Shown one piece after another: positions 53,095-63,306 of a DNA stretch of 64,000 nucleotides. The first letter of the stretch is position 1. Every line of letters begins with the position of its first letter. The notes beneath the pieces were generated by a model. That model saw only the letters and a program-made list of their open reading frames with translations, was not told the origin of the DNA and did no database searches. This DNA is from Semisulcospira habei (Eukaryota; Mollusca; Gastropoda; Semisulcospiridae). The stretch lies in assembly GCA_036245525.1 (NCBI GenBank), contig BTPG01000005.1, positions 176,120,578-176,184,577 on the forward strand, written 5' to 3'. The translations under genes and the position numbers were made by a program.

Positions 53095-53825
53095 CGCAGT
53101 GCATACGCGTCATTGGTTTGTCAAACGTTGTTTGTCATGACGTATTTTTCTTGTTTTTACTTGAATTTTATATTTAACGTGATATGAGATTCGCTTTCGC
53201 GTCAAGACTTGGGAAAATGGTGACAAAACTTTGATTTCACGGTACAATTTCAGTCTTGCTATAATTTGCGTGAAATCAGGTTGACTTTACCTAGCTACAT
53301 GCTGTACTAAGTACACCTGCATGCTCTGCTGAAAGCGCGTCGATGTGCGTGTATGCGTGTGCGTGTGCGTGCGTGCATGCGCGCGCTCCAAACATCCTCA
53401 AGAGGCATAAATGTTCATGCGCCCTCCGCCCTCTATGCCTCTTGGAGATGCGCGCATATGTGCCATTGGATTGTCCAAAGTCATTTGTCTTGACGTATTT
53501 TTTTGTTTTTACGTAATTTTATAGTTAACATGATATGAGTTTCGCTTTCGCTTCAAGACTTGGGAAAGTGGTGACAAAACTAGAATTTTACGGTACAATT
53601 TCAGTCTTGCTATAATTTGTGTGAAATCAGGTTGACTTTACCTAGCTACATGCTATACTAAGTACACCTGCTTGCTGTTCTGAAAGCTCGTCGATGCGTG
53701 TGTATACGTGTGCGTGTGCGTGAGTGCATGCGCGCGCTCCAAACATCTTAAAAAATCATAGATGTTCATGCGCCCTCTGGACACATGAGGAGCTATGCCT
53801 CTTGGAGATGCGCCTATATGTGTGA
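53095..53825. repeat. Direct duplication of the left-arm block in the foldback
   Basis: TGATATGAGATTCGCTTTCG (53180) and TGATATGAGTTTCGCTTTCG (53531) start equivalent positions 351 bp apart. Both units end in a hairpin of CAAGAGGCATAAATGTTCAT or TCATAGATGTTCATGCGCCC type (53398-53450 and 53748-53806). The right arm has only one copy. Confidence 0.85.
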
Positions 53826-54543
53826 GAAAGAGCGAGCGAGAGAGAGAGAGAATTACGTCATATTTAGAGTATCAGTGTCCGTGGTGACGGAGTTGCTTCT
53901 TTTACGTCACCGGCACTGTCTGACTTTCTCTAGAGGTGAAGTTTTTTTTTTACTGTTTTAATTCTTTTCTGAAAAGAATTAATTTTTACTAAGAAGTTGA
54001 AAACTTGCAAAGCTGGCTAACAAACTCATCCAATGTCTTTCTCCAAACTAGCTATATGGAAAAGTTCAAGTAAATATAACAAAAATTACCGACTCTAATC
54101 TGGGTCAACCGACTTCCTATAAACGGCTGTTTATGTCTTCAATGATACATTCAATTACAATATGCTCAGAGGCTCTCTTAGCTACCCACTTAAGAAAGTA
54201 TTTCGCCAATTTTCCAGTTTGTGTGTACAGAAATAGCGGAGATTCTCTTGTTTACATACATACGCACACTCATACATACATACATACGCACATACATACG
54301 CACATACGGCGCTTCGCGCCAAATGTACGTTCAGCAGCGAGGTTAGCGTAGACATGACGTAATTTTTATCTCGTTACTTCAATTGTGAGAGGTTTAGCCT
54401 GCCCGCCTTTGACATCATGGACATGCTATTAAATTCGCCCCACCGTGACCCGTCGTAAAAAGTCCCTTCAATAAATAGAAGAGACTTAAAAATACGTCAT
54501 GACAAATGACGTTTGACAAACCAATGACATATGTGCGCGCTTC

Positions 54544-54606
54544 TCCAAGAGGCATAGATCCTCAAGTGCCCTGAGGGCGCATGAACATCTATGCCTCTTG
54601 AGGATG
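54544..54606. repeat. Family A-like hairpin at the foldback centre
   Basis: CCAAGAGGCATAGATCCTCA faces TGAACATCTATGCCTCTTGA around AGTGCCCTGAGGGCGCA. It uses the CCAAGAGG start seen also at 41926 and 55416, forming a subfamily distinct from GCAAGAGG copies. Confidence 0.85.
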
Positions 54607-54659
54607 TTTGGACGTTGTGGGTTATGGTTCATCCCATATTGTTTGTTTGTTTGTTTTTA

Positions 54660-54688
54660 AGTCCCTTCTATTTATAGAAGGGACTTTT
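54660..54688. repeat. Small perfect hairpin near the foldback centre
   Basis: AAGTCCCTTCTATTTATAGA and AGGGACTT make a 12-bp stem with a four-base tip. A mutated version (AAGTCCCTTCAATAAATAGA) is at 54462. Confidence 0.75.
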
Positions 54689-54855
54689 TAGGACGGGTTG
54701 CGGTGGGGCGAATTTAATAGCATGTCCATGATGTCAAAGGCGGGCAGGCTAAACCTCTAACAATTGAAGTAACGAGATAAAAATTACGTGACGTCTAGTT
54801 ACGCTAACCTCGCTGCTGAACGTACATTTGGCGCGAAGCGCCGTATGTGCGTATG

Positions 54856-54894
<39 letters not shown>

Positions 54895-55311
54895 GCGTAT
54901 GTGTGTAAACAAGAGAATCTCCGATATTTCTGTACACACAAGCTTGAAACTTGGCGAAATACTTTATTAAGTGGGTGGCTAAGAGAGCCTCCGAGCATAT
55001 TGTAATTAAATGTCTCATTGAAGACATAAACAACCGTTTATAGGTAAGTCGGTTGTCGCAGATTAGAGTCGGTAATTTTTGTCATATTTATTTGTCATAT
55101 GAACTTTTGCATATAGCTAGGTTGGAGAAAGACATTGGATGAGTTCGTTAGCCAGCTTTGTATCCTTTCAACTTCTTTAGTAAAAATAATTCTTTTCAGA
55201 AAAAAATTAAAACACTAAAAAACTCTACTTCTAGAGAAAGTCAGACAATGGCGGTGACGTAAAAGAGGCAACTCAGTCAGCACGCAGACACTATCACACT
55301 CTAAATATGAC

Positions 55312-55315
<4 letters not shown>

Positions 55316-55399
<84 letters not shown>
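55316..55399. repeat. (CT)n-(CA)n microsatellite in the right foldback arm
   Basis: CT to 55376, CA to 55399. The left arm has only GAGAGAGA at 53838-53850, so the tract expanded after the arms formed. Confidence 0.95.
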
Positions 55400-55415
55400 A
55401 ACATGCGCGCATCTC

Positions 55416-55482
55416 CAGGAGGAATAGATCCTCATGCACCTTCCAGTCGCATGAGGATCTATGCCTCTTGGAGATGTTTGGA
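55416..55482. repeat. Family A-like hairpin in the right foldback arm
   Basis: CAGGAGGAATAGATCCTCAT faces GCATGAGGATCTATGCCTCT, with GCACCTTCCAGTCGC tip. Confidence 0.8.
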
Positions 55483-55886
55483 GCGCGCGCACGCACGCAC
55501 TAACACGCACACACATCGACGCGCTTTCAGAAGAACATACAGGTGACCCGTATACTTAGTATATCATGTAGCTAGGTAACGTCAACCTGCTTTCACACAA
55601 AATATAGCAAGGCAGAAATTGTATTGTGAAGTTCTAGTTTTGTCACCATTTTCGCAAGCCCATGAAGCGAAAGTGAAACTCATATCATGTAAAATATAAA
55701 ATTACGTAAAAACTAAAACTTACGTCATGAAAAATGACGTTTGACAAAGCAATGACGCATATGTCCTGCGCCAATTATAGAACTCACTGACGCATTGGCA
55801 GGTCTTCGAGTCTTTTTCAGTTGGAGACAATTCAACATCAGAATCAGGTCAAAGACAAAAGGTAGAGACCATTGACAGCGAGGACA

Positions 55887-55982
55887 GCTCTCATATAGAA
55901 GGGACTTTGTGGGTTATGGCTCTCATATAGAAGGGACTTTGTGGGTTATGGCTCTCATATAGAAGGGACTTTGTGGGTTATG
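55887..55982. repeat. 32-bp tandem repeat at the foldback terminus, three units
   Basis: GCTCTCATATAGAAGGGACT recurs at 55887, 55919 and 55951 without change. The left terminus has one such unit. Confidence 0.9.
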
Positions 55983-56002
55983 GTTCATCCCATCTTATTT
56001 TG

Positions 56003-56336
56003 ACTGCGATTATTTTTTAAGCCAACGTCCGTGCTGTCAAACTGTGTGGTCACCAGTCTATCATTCACAACGAAAACAAACATACAATCTACGGTAAAAA
56101 CTTCATCTCCCCGAGGCGTCAGCGCCAAACCCCTCAGGCTTTCAAGACAAGGGCACAAGTGTCAATAATCACGGCCGTCCCCCTGTGAACCCATTTCCCA
56201 TCCGCTGTCACGGTGTGTCATTTACCACCCCATCTTCGCCTAATCCTATCAGACATCCAACTGTTCACGATTCCATCACCGACGATGCGCTCTACCTGAA
56301 GAGCTGAGATAAAAATAAGGTGCTGACTACTAATAC
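56003..56336. other. Unassigned sequence
   Basis: Nothing recognised. Confidence 0.4.
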
Positions 56337-56400
56337 CAAGAGACACAGACCCTCATGAGCCCCTGCTACAGCAGGGACTCATGAGGATCTGTGTCTCTTG
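56337..56400. repeat. Family A hairpin, ACACAGACC variant
   Basis: CAAGAGACACAGACCCTCAT faces ATGAGGATCTGTGTCTCTTG. GACACAGA/TCTGTGTC and CCCTGC/GCAGGG are matched. Confidence 0.9.
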
Positions 56401-56403
56401 GAC

Positions 56404-56446
56404 TTTGAATCCCGGGCCCTTACGTGAGTAAAGGCCCTAGATTCAA
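56404..56446. repeat. Adjacent unrelated hairpin
   Basis: TTTGAATCCCGGGCCCTTAC faces GTAAAGGCCCTAGATTCAAA across GTGA. It starts four bases after the family A hairpin. No other copy noticed. Confidence 0.75.
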
Positions 56447-56608
56447 ACTCATGATTCCAACTACGATGATAGACCTCCCTTGAGGAGAAGAGATGAAAAA
56501 GGGGTTGTCCCTTATGATCAAGAGCCTTGTGTCCTTATGAATCCCTGCTTATGCTGACACTCCAAACTCGCCCTCGCCCTGAGATGACAATGGTTTTGAT
56601 CTTTATCA
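56447..56608. other. Unassigned sequence with a half family A arm
   Basis: ATCAAGAGCCTTGTGTCCTT and TGAATCCCTGC (56517-56549) resemble a left arm without a partner. Confidence 0.4.
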
Positions 56609-56676
56609 ACGAGAGGCGAAGATCCTCAGGAGCCACAGCGGCTGCAATAAGGGATCATGAGGACCTATGCGTCTTG
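56609..56676. repeat. Family A hairpin, degraded centre
   Basis: CGAGAGGCGAAGATCCTCAG faces TCATGAGGACCTATGCGTCT. GGCG/TGCG-type changes are partly matched. Confidence 0.65.
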
Positions 56677-56713
56677 AAAACTGAACGATTGTCTGTGAAC
56701 ATTTGTCCTGCGT

Positions 56714-56746
56714 CAGACAAGCGTTGATCTTCTGATCGCTTGTCTG
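56714..56746. repeat. Isolated hairpin
   Basis: CAGACAAGCG faces CGCTTGTCTG, with GATC repeated inside the loop. Confidence 0.65.
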
Positions 56747-56806
56747 CTACGATGATGACTTCCTCCGCCACCTCCTGCGAAGGTTTCAAAGAATTTGAGC
56801 GCGTCC

Positions 56807-56873
56807 AGCAAGAGGTATAGATCACCATGAACCCCTGCAGCTGCATGGGTCTATGAGGATCTATGCCTCTTGC
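56807..56873. repeat. Family A hairpin
   Basis: AGCAAGAGGTATAGATCACC faces CTATGAGGATCTATGCCTCT around CCTGCAGCTGCA. Confidence 0.75.
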
Positions 56874-57632
56874 ATTCGGGAGATCTGATGTGGTGTGCTG
56901 TTTGCTGACAAGCTCTGATCCCCCTGATGGTCTCTCGTCTGTCCAGACCCTAACACCTCATAGTCTCCAATGTCCATCGCAAGGTCACTACGCCCTGGAG
57001 GCTGAGGTGATGATCTATGGGAAGGCTCGAGGGGTCGTTGTCACCAGGAAATGAAACAGTTAAGGTCGAGCAAGGTGGCATCGTATATTCTGCAAGAATC
57101 ATCGTGACAAAACCCCTACGGAAAGCCAAAGGGAAAATTCCAACTGCAACACTGTGTAGGTTTGTGCTTTCAATCAGACGATTACAAAAATAATTCAATA
57201 AACCACACTGACACACTTAGCAAAACCTGTGGGATAATTCACCGCAAAATAAAGTCGAAAACAGGCGATAAATCCGATATTTGCACGTACGGTGATCTCA
57301 TCCCCATCGCTTTAATTGGCATGTAACCGCCTACACGCACCCGATAACAGGTGTTATAAACACACCGCTCGCCATCCTATACAACATATGAGAGTGACCT
57401 TTCAACTCTTAGGGGTGTATTTTACGTAGATATGCATATTTTATGAGGATAATATATTTTGAGGAAAATTTCATCTGGTATTTTCTTTGAAATTTTAAAG
57501 TGAATATGCCCACTTGTTTTTGATGTCTGTAGTTGTACTTTGGGATGTGACTGAATGATGGTAACCATCAGCTATGTATGTATATAGAAGAAATGTTATC
57601 GAAGTCAAACATATACTGTGGTCCTTTTTTTC
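56874..57632. other. Unassigned sequence with a possible family C remnant
   Basis: TTAAGGTCGAGCAAGGTGGC and TTCTGCAAGAATCATCGTGA at 57060-57109 look like a family C hairpin that has lost pairing. No gene recognised. Confidence 0.45.
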
Positions 57633-57689
57633 TTAACCCTTTGGCTGTCGGTAGCGCTTTTTCTCGAGGTGATTTCTACAAAGGGTTAA
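57633..57689. mobile_element. Family C element reduced to one arm
   Basis: 57 bp from TTAACCCTTTGGCTGTCGGT to ACAAAGGGTTAA. The left arm GCGCTTTTTCTCGAGGTGAT is intact and the entire right arm is deleted, leaving both TTAA ends. Confidence 0.9.
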
Positions 57690-57770
57690 AGAACTCATGC
57701 CTTTTCACTTTGGGTGTGAAATGTGTAATATCTCTTGAAACAACAACCTCATTAAGACAATAGTTATGAC

Positions 57771-57778
57771 CACGCACG

Positions 57779-57852
<74 letters not shown>

Positions 57853-57955
57853 TACATACATACACACACGCGCATGCACGCAAACACACGCACGCACACG
57901 CACATACACACTCACACGCACGCACGCACACACACACACACACACAAACGCACAA
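57771..57955. repeat. (CA)n microsatellite with CGCA and TACA units
   Basis: Pure CA to about 57848, then mixed CATA and CGCA units. Confidence 0.95.
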
Positions 57956-58139
57956 ATTTATTATAAAAAAAATTTTTAAAAGCGAAAACGACCTTGTGAT
58001 TTCTGATACAGTCTTGTCTTGGTATGATCTGTCTATCCTAGGGACATGACTACTGTTCGATGCCAGTAAGTGATTTCTGGCAGACAGGGTCTAGAGATAA
58101 ATCTTCTCTTCAGTCTTGCTGTGGCAGCTTCATCCGGTA
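57956..58139. other. Unassigned sequence
   Basis: Nothing recognised. Confidence 0.4.
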
Positions 58140-58211
58140 GGCCGGGGGCATGGGTTCTCATGAACTCCTGCAGTCGCAGGACTTGTGATAATCTATATGA
58201 CTCCTTGCTGG
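58140..58211. repeat. Family A hairpin, diverged
   Basis: GCATGGGTTCTCATGAACTC faces GACTTGTGATAATCTATATG around CTGCAGTCGCAG. Confidence 0.6.
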
Positions 58212-58322
58212 CGTGGTGATTAGTTCTGTAGTACTCACATCAGTGTCCCTCAGTCGAGATTTATTTGTCGTGATTTTGCAATCTTTCGTCTGTGACTTAT
58301 CGTCCGTGATATCTCTTGCCAG

Positions 58323-58390
58323 CTGCAAGAGGCATAGAGTCTCATGAACCCCTGAGAAGCAGGGGCTCATCAGAATCTATGCCAATTGCT
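58323..58390. repeat. Family A hairpin
   Basis: CTGCAAGAGGCATAGAGTCT faces CATCAGAATCTATGCCAATT around CCCCTGAGAAGCAGGGG. Confidence 0.75.
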
Positions 58391-58671
58391 TGCGTAGGAG
58401 TCGGTGAAAATTTACTCTTCTCTTTTGTTGAGAGTTGGCCATTCAATTTTGCTTTGAGTTATTGGCCGTGAACAAATCTCTTGTGAATGAATCTATTGTG
58501 CACACCTCACTGAACATAGTACAGTGTCTGTTTTCCAACGAGCCTGACATTCTGGGCACGGCACTAGATTGAACGACATCAGTATGGCTCAACGGTAGTT
58601 ATGGGCGCCGTGGGAGACAACCTTGCTGGCTCAAACGTAGCTCCTGATTCTGTAATGGCTCGGCTAGTACC
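58391..58671. other. Unassigned sequence
   Basis: Nothing recognised. Confidence 0.4.
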
Positions 58672-58893
58672 TTAACCCCCTTATTTCCAAGAAGACGCAA
58701 CCATCACCCAGCTGCAAGGGGCAAAGAATCTCATGAGCCCCCGCATCAGCGGGGGCTCATGAGGTTCTTTGCCCCTTGCTGATGCTATTTATGTCAGTGT
58801 TCTTTGAATTGGGGCGATCATCTGGTGTTGACTGAATTTACCCTGCATATAAAACCCACACAATTTTGCGTCCACTGACAATAAAAGGGTTAA
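58672..58893. mobile_element. Family A element, GGGGCAAAGAA variant
   Basis: 222 bp from TTAACCCCCTTATTTCC to ACAATAAAAGGGTTAA. Hairpin 58711-58780: AAGGGGCAAAGAATCTCATG faces CATGAGGTTCTTTGCCCCTT. GGGGCAAAGAA/TTCTTTGCCCC is a matched block. Confidence 0.9.
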
Positions 58894-59368
58894 ACTCAGC
58901 GGACAAAGACGCATATTTAGTAGTAGTCGTCAGTAGGAGTCAAGGGGTTGAACTGATTCAACTCCATCGACTTCGACCACCTAGCTTATAACTTCACTCA
59001 CAACTTAAAACTCAAGCATCGATTGTTTGTTATGTGAAGCAAATGTAATGAGCAACTCATTTTTTTTTTGTCTTGGCATTTTTTTGTGTAACTTTTTCTG
59101 TCGATCGGCCTCTTGCGACTTATAGGGCCTTCATGGACCACATACAGCCCGTGTTGTGCTATGCAGAACTGATCACAGCGCCATCTCAGTCTGAAATGCA
59201 AGCGGAGATAAATGGCCCTCAGAACACCAATGGCGTGTAACTGATAACTTCAACAGTCAAAGTGAAGTATTTCGTCCATGTAATGTCCAACACTAACAGT
59301 CTTGTCCGTCGTAAAATACACGCGCCTTACCATCCTGCTTTGGAGGAATGTAGATGTAAATAGGGCAA
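58894..59368. other. Unassigned sequence
   Basis: Nothing recognised. Confidence 0.4.
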
Positions 59369-59432
59369 CAAGAGGCATAGATCCCCATGAGCCCCCGCGA
59401 ATGCTGGGGCTCATGAGGATCTATGCCTCTTG
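59369..59432. repeat. Family A hairpin
   Basis: CAAGAGGCATAGATCCCCAT faces ATGAGGATCTATGCCTCTTG around GCGAATGC. Confidence 0.85.
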
Positions 59433-60065
59433 TGGAGGAGTGTTTACTACGGCCGTCATTTGGAAACACTTTTCACTCCAGGTCTGTCTTTGATATGATG
59501 ACCTACGGAAGTTAAAGAAATATGCTACGTGTCGAAGGTCCTCGCATACTACCTTGTCACTAAGAATTTTCTAGTAAAAACAGCGAATACAAACCTGTTT
59601 TGTTCAGAATATATAATCCGTCTTCACTTTGCGGGTATGAGCATTTCCTGTTAAACTACACAGGTTCAAGATTTCGTCAGAAAATTGGTGGGAACAAAAT
59701 CAAAGCAGGCAACTGCATCAAACACGAGTTCAGTCACGCCCAAATGATCACTTCCGAACTTGGGCTTGCGAATACCATCGATGTGCAGTTCGTTCGGGAG
59801 ACAGCAAAACAGGATAAATAAATGGGCTGTTTTAACACCTGCTAATACATCGTTTGAACTGTTTTCTTCTCTCTCGAGGCGTGAAGGAGATTTGAAGAAC
59901 GGAACGGAGCAAATACTGAGATTATACAATCGGTCACAAGCCTCCTACGGAATATTGACCTTCAGGATGATGCGAGAATGCTCTGTCTGGAAAGTAGTTT
60001 TCTGCTTAGTTTCTTCCAGAATACAACGTTAATAGTATCACACCTGTTATATGTCGACTTAACGA
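59433..60065. other. Unassigned sequence
   Basis: Short open frames on both strands (59600-60030) match nothing recognisable. Confidence 0.45.
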
Positions 60066-60066
60066 T

Positions 60067-60147
<81 letters not shown>

Positions 60148-60182
60148 CACAACACAACACAACACACACACACACACCCGCG
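60066..60182. repeat. (CA)n microsatellite
   Basis: CA with AACAC interruptions after 60145. Confidence 0.95.
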
Positions 60183-60358
60183 CACATACATGTATACGTC
60201 CAGAGCAGAGGGAAAAAAAATCCGACGGAAATTGCACCAAAAAAACCTGTATAAACCTTCGAACATGCTAACAGCGCTCTGCCTTCTTGATACTAATCAA
60301 ACCCCAGCCTGCGAAACCTAAATACCTCGCTATGATGCTGTGTAAAGCTCATTTCATC

Positions 60359-60424
60359 TACAAGAGACATAGATGCTCATGAACCCCGTAGGTGCGGGGG
60401 CTCATGAGAATCTATGTTTCTTGT
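60359..60424. repeat. Family A hairpin
   Basis: CAAGAGACATAGATGCTCAT faces CTCATGAGAATCTATGTTTC around GTAGGTGC. GAGACATAG pairs with CTATGTTTC apart from one wobble. Confidence 0.8.
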
Positions 60425-60723
60425 TGACACCATTCACACCAACATCGATCTTTGACGAGGGACCCAGTGCCATAGCGGTCTAGTACTGGCTAGACTGAAA
60501 ATAAAAATGAAGCCGAGTGTTCCAATTACCAGCCAGCTCACGTCTAACCTGCCTTCAGGGAGAGGTAGGGGGTGTGTTTACAACGAGCTGTTTTAAAAGT
60601 TCAGCCGGTGTAAATGAAAATGCTTGTATTCGCAGCTCACACGCTTGAAACTGAAGGTTTTTCAGCGTGCACGTGTGCGCCCAGTGGAAAATCAAAAGTA
60701 CACGGCGTCTGTGTCACAACCCT
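60425..60723. other. Unassigned sequence
   Basis: Nothing recognised. Confidence 0.4.
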
Positions 60724-60801
60724 TTAACTCTTTAGCTGTCGATAGCGGTTTCCTGAAAGAATCACCTCGACGAAAACCGCTACCGAAAGCTAAAAGGTTA
60801 A
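60724..60801. mobile_element. Family C element, GCGGTTT variant
   Basis: 78 bp from TTAACTCTTTAGCTGTCGAT to GAAAGCTAAAAGGTTAA. TAGCGGTTT faces AAACCGCTA, where other copies have TAGCGCTTTTT/AAAAAGCGCTA. TTTAGCT/AGCTAAA at the ends is matched as well. Confidence 0.9.
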
Positions 60802-60899
60802 ACTTTGGGGCCACTTTTTGCAGAATGCGGTCTGACCGGCCATGACAGTTCAAGGATACGCATCTGAGTATCAAAGTGAATCCAGCATTATGTCAAATC

Positions 60900-61113
60900 T
60901 TAACTCATCCAGCCCGACGCACGTATTTCCCAAATTTTGGAGGCGTCATCTAACGTCTATGCACCTGTTGCAGGAGATGGATCGACCATGATAATTCAAG
61001 GGTAGTGCCAGATTAGCTTGGCGCCGACAGGCGCCAAGCTAATCTGGCACTACCCTTGAATTATCATGGTCGAACCATCCCCTGATTTAGTGCCTCAGGG
61101 CTGAATGGGTTAA
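60900..61113. mobile_element. Family B element, CCAGATTAGC variant
   Basis: 214 bp from TTAACTCATCCAGCCCGACG to CAGGGCTGAATGGGTTAA. GGGTAGTGCCAGATTAGCTT faces AAGCTAATCTGGCACTACCC, and GATAATTCAAG faces CTTGAATTATC. The stem is about 48 bp with almost no mismatch. Confidence 0.95.
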
Positions 61114-62004
61114 GGAATGTTTACAGCAAATCCATCAAGGAAGTGTGCAGTTCCATCCCATCATTTTCTCGTTCCTGGTGGCTTGGGCTGGCTAATCTGG
61201 CTCACTAGCATATTTTTTTTAAAAGGAAAAAAACTACTAGCGCTGTGTATTCACGTAATAATTTTACAATAATAATAAAAAAAAATTATTTCAGGAAACG
61301 GCGATGTAAATTACCGAATATTAATGGAATATGTCATCCTAGTACAGTTTCAAGAGACATAACGTAAATAGTGTGAGTCTGCCCACAAAATTAAGAATGC
61401 CTGCTACAGTTATTTAGAACAGGTTAGCTGAAAACGCAGAAGCTTGGCTGTTCAATTATGCGGGGTACGGAAACCATTCGAGAACACTGACAATACTAAG
61501 GAAAGTGTCCTTTTAAGCCCCTGCATGGATTGTTTTGTACTAATGGCTGTAAAAGATTTTGAAGAACAATGTTATATCACGAGGCTGCATTTTGTGTGAC
61601 GGTGTATAATCAAAACCCGCGAGCGCAGGTCAATCTCAGTTTGGCTGTTCGGTGCGAACATGGTGCAGCCTTTTCCAAATCCGTGGCTCTTTGTAACCTT
61701 TCAAACACGCACATGGTTTTAAGGGTGCAGACAAGAGAGGCTAATTTGTCAAAACACAAAAATTTCATTCTATACTTACGTTCTTTAAACGGTAATAACG
61801 TGTGTTAGGAGATCTTGTGCAGGGTAGGCAATGTGTCTAGCGAAGGGCTGGGACCTTTAAGGAACTTATAGAAGTCATCCTTATGCTTTATCATTGATTA
61901 AACAATAGAGTGCTATCACCTTTAACACCAATTGACGCACACTCTTTATGTCCATTCCAGACCAGGAAAACAACCCACCACATAACGGGTGTGTTCTATA
62001 GCCT
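61114..62004. other. Unassigned sequence
   Basis: AT-rich (A- and T-runs at 61206-61290). An open frame at 61569-61808 has no recognisable similarity. Confidence 0.45.
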
Positions 62005-62160
62005 GACCGTTGAAAGGTCCTTGGTAAATCAAAGTGGCACAGTTGTAGTAAGCCTGAATTGATCAGTGGCCAGGCCGTACTCCATAGGCAATAACTGTTC
62101 CTCTCCGCCATAAACCCCCTCCTTAGGGCCGTCCATTATAACTCCGGTGCCTTGGACGTT
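62005..62160 (+). mobile_element. tRNA-SINE 3' fragment, sense orientation
   Basis: TTGAAAGGTCCTTGGTAAAT, GCCAGGCCGTACTCCATAGG and GGGCCGTCCATTATAACTCC are the reverse complement of 3530-3700 and 9790-9950. The tRNA head is missing. Its end (TTGGACGTT) overlaps the TTAA of the next element. Confidence 0.8.
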
Positions 62161-62355
62161 AACTCATTGTGCCCGAGGTACGAAATACCCACATTTTGGT
62201 GTTATCCTCTGAGGACTGCATTACAATTCAGGAGACAGATCGACCATGATAGTTCAAGGGTGGTGGCAGAATAGGCGCCAAGCTATTCTGCCACCACCCT
62301 TGAACTATCATGGTCGAGCCAAATCTTGCTGTGGTGTGTCGCGGGCAGAAACCCC
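62159..62355. mobile_element. Family B element, GGTGGCAG variant
   Basis: TTAACTCATTGTGCCCGAGG start. The hairpin pairs CAAGGGTGGTGGCAGAATAG with CTATTCTGCCACCACCCTTG. GTGGCAG/CTGCCAC is a matched change from GTGCCAG/CTGGCAC. Part of the left arm tip (CTTGGCGCC) is deleted. The right end fades after TGTCGCGGGCAGAA. Confidence 0.85.
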
Positions 62356-62703
62356 GAACCAATCAATCAGTCAATCAACTCTTTGTGTTGCGTGCTGGCA
62401 CACACTTCATTTCCCCATTTCCGACCTTTCAAAACAAAGCCAGCAGGCCATAGGGTTGTGTTGATGTTTCGCGTTTCCGCCTCGTTTAGGGAGATTATTA
62501 CCGCTAATGAGACGCCAAAAACAGAAAAGAGTAAATGAAAAGAAAACTACCCTGTTAGTAAAACAAACAAGCCATAACCCTGTACACTTTCAGAGCAGAA
62601 ATAGCCAAGACTGACGTCGGCTTCAGGACCTTTTGCATACTTGTTTGATGTTTCAACAGTGGGAGGAAGTAGAATGATTTTCTTTTCCCCATGAAGTTTG
62701 CAC
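62356..62703. other. Unassigned sequence
   Basis: Nothing recognised. Confidence 0.4.
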
Positions 62704-62995
62704 CCCTGACAGGTTCCGAGCACAAAGGGGAGGGAATCGATGATTTTTCTGCCATGAGTTTTGTGCCCCTGGCTGGCTCCTGCTGGCAATACTACATACA
62801 CGTTGACGAACAGAAGAAATGCGACATTTTGGGAATCATCAGAAACACTCAAGTGTTTCCGATGATGACAAAAATGTCGCATTTCTTTTACTCGTCAGTG
62901 TATGATGGTCGAGACCAGTCAGGGGCACGAAACTCTTGGTAGAAAATCTTCGATTGCTTCCCTCTGTGCTCCGAGCGTCAATTCAGTCAGGGTAT
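62704..62995. repeat. Family L palindrome, ~290 bp
   Basis: The inner stem AAGAAATGCGACATTTTGGG faces AAAAATGTCGCATTTCTTTT, with tip AAACACTCAAGTGTTT. Middle arms: GAGTTTTGTGCCCCTGGCTG and CCAGTCAGGGGCACGAAACT. Outer arms: GTTCCGAGCACAAAGGGGAG and CTTCCCTCTGTGCTCCGAGC. No TTAA ends. Confidence 0.85.
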
Positions 62996-63306
62996 ACCCA
63001 AAAAACTAAAAAACAAAAAGCACTTTGCTTACACATTCCTGTGATGTTTCTCCAATTATTATTGTTAGGGCTGGAAGTAGAAACCTAAACTAAACCTAAT
63101 TGAGCTTGAAATGATGAACGAAAGACCTCTTCTGTGAGGAAAACGCCAAATCCCTTCTACAGACACACGCATACATGTGCCTCTGCAGTCCCTTTATGAA
63201 AATCAAATGCCTTATGTTATCCGAAACAGACTCAGTCTGTGAGATCGTCAAATTGAGGGTGTTTCTACTTCCTGGTTAAGCGGACGTCTGAGGAAAGAGA
63301 ATGAAA
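62996..63306. other. Unassigned sequence
   Basis: Nothing recognised. Confidence 0.4.

Larger units (their letters stand above)
52921..56002. mobile_element. 3.1-kb foldback element
   Basis: The termini CAAAACAAGATGGGATGAAC (52921) and its mirror GTTCATCCCATCTTATTTTG (to 56002) enclose two long arms. Reading inward, the left arm 52921-54480 and the complement of the right arm 54640-56002 share in order: the end segment, a ~350-bp block with TAGCTACATG and AAAGCGCGTCGATGTGCGTG, a family A-like hairpin, a GA-rich stretch, a block with ATTACCGACTCTAATCTG, and CTTCGCGCCAAATGTACGTT near the centre. No transposase is encoded. Confidence 0.85.

Noticed and set aside
61569..61808. 79-codon open frame
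   Set aside because: No recognisable motif. Frame length is within chance expectation for this base composition.
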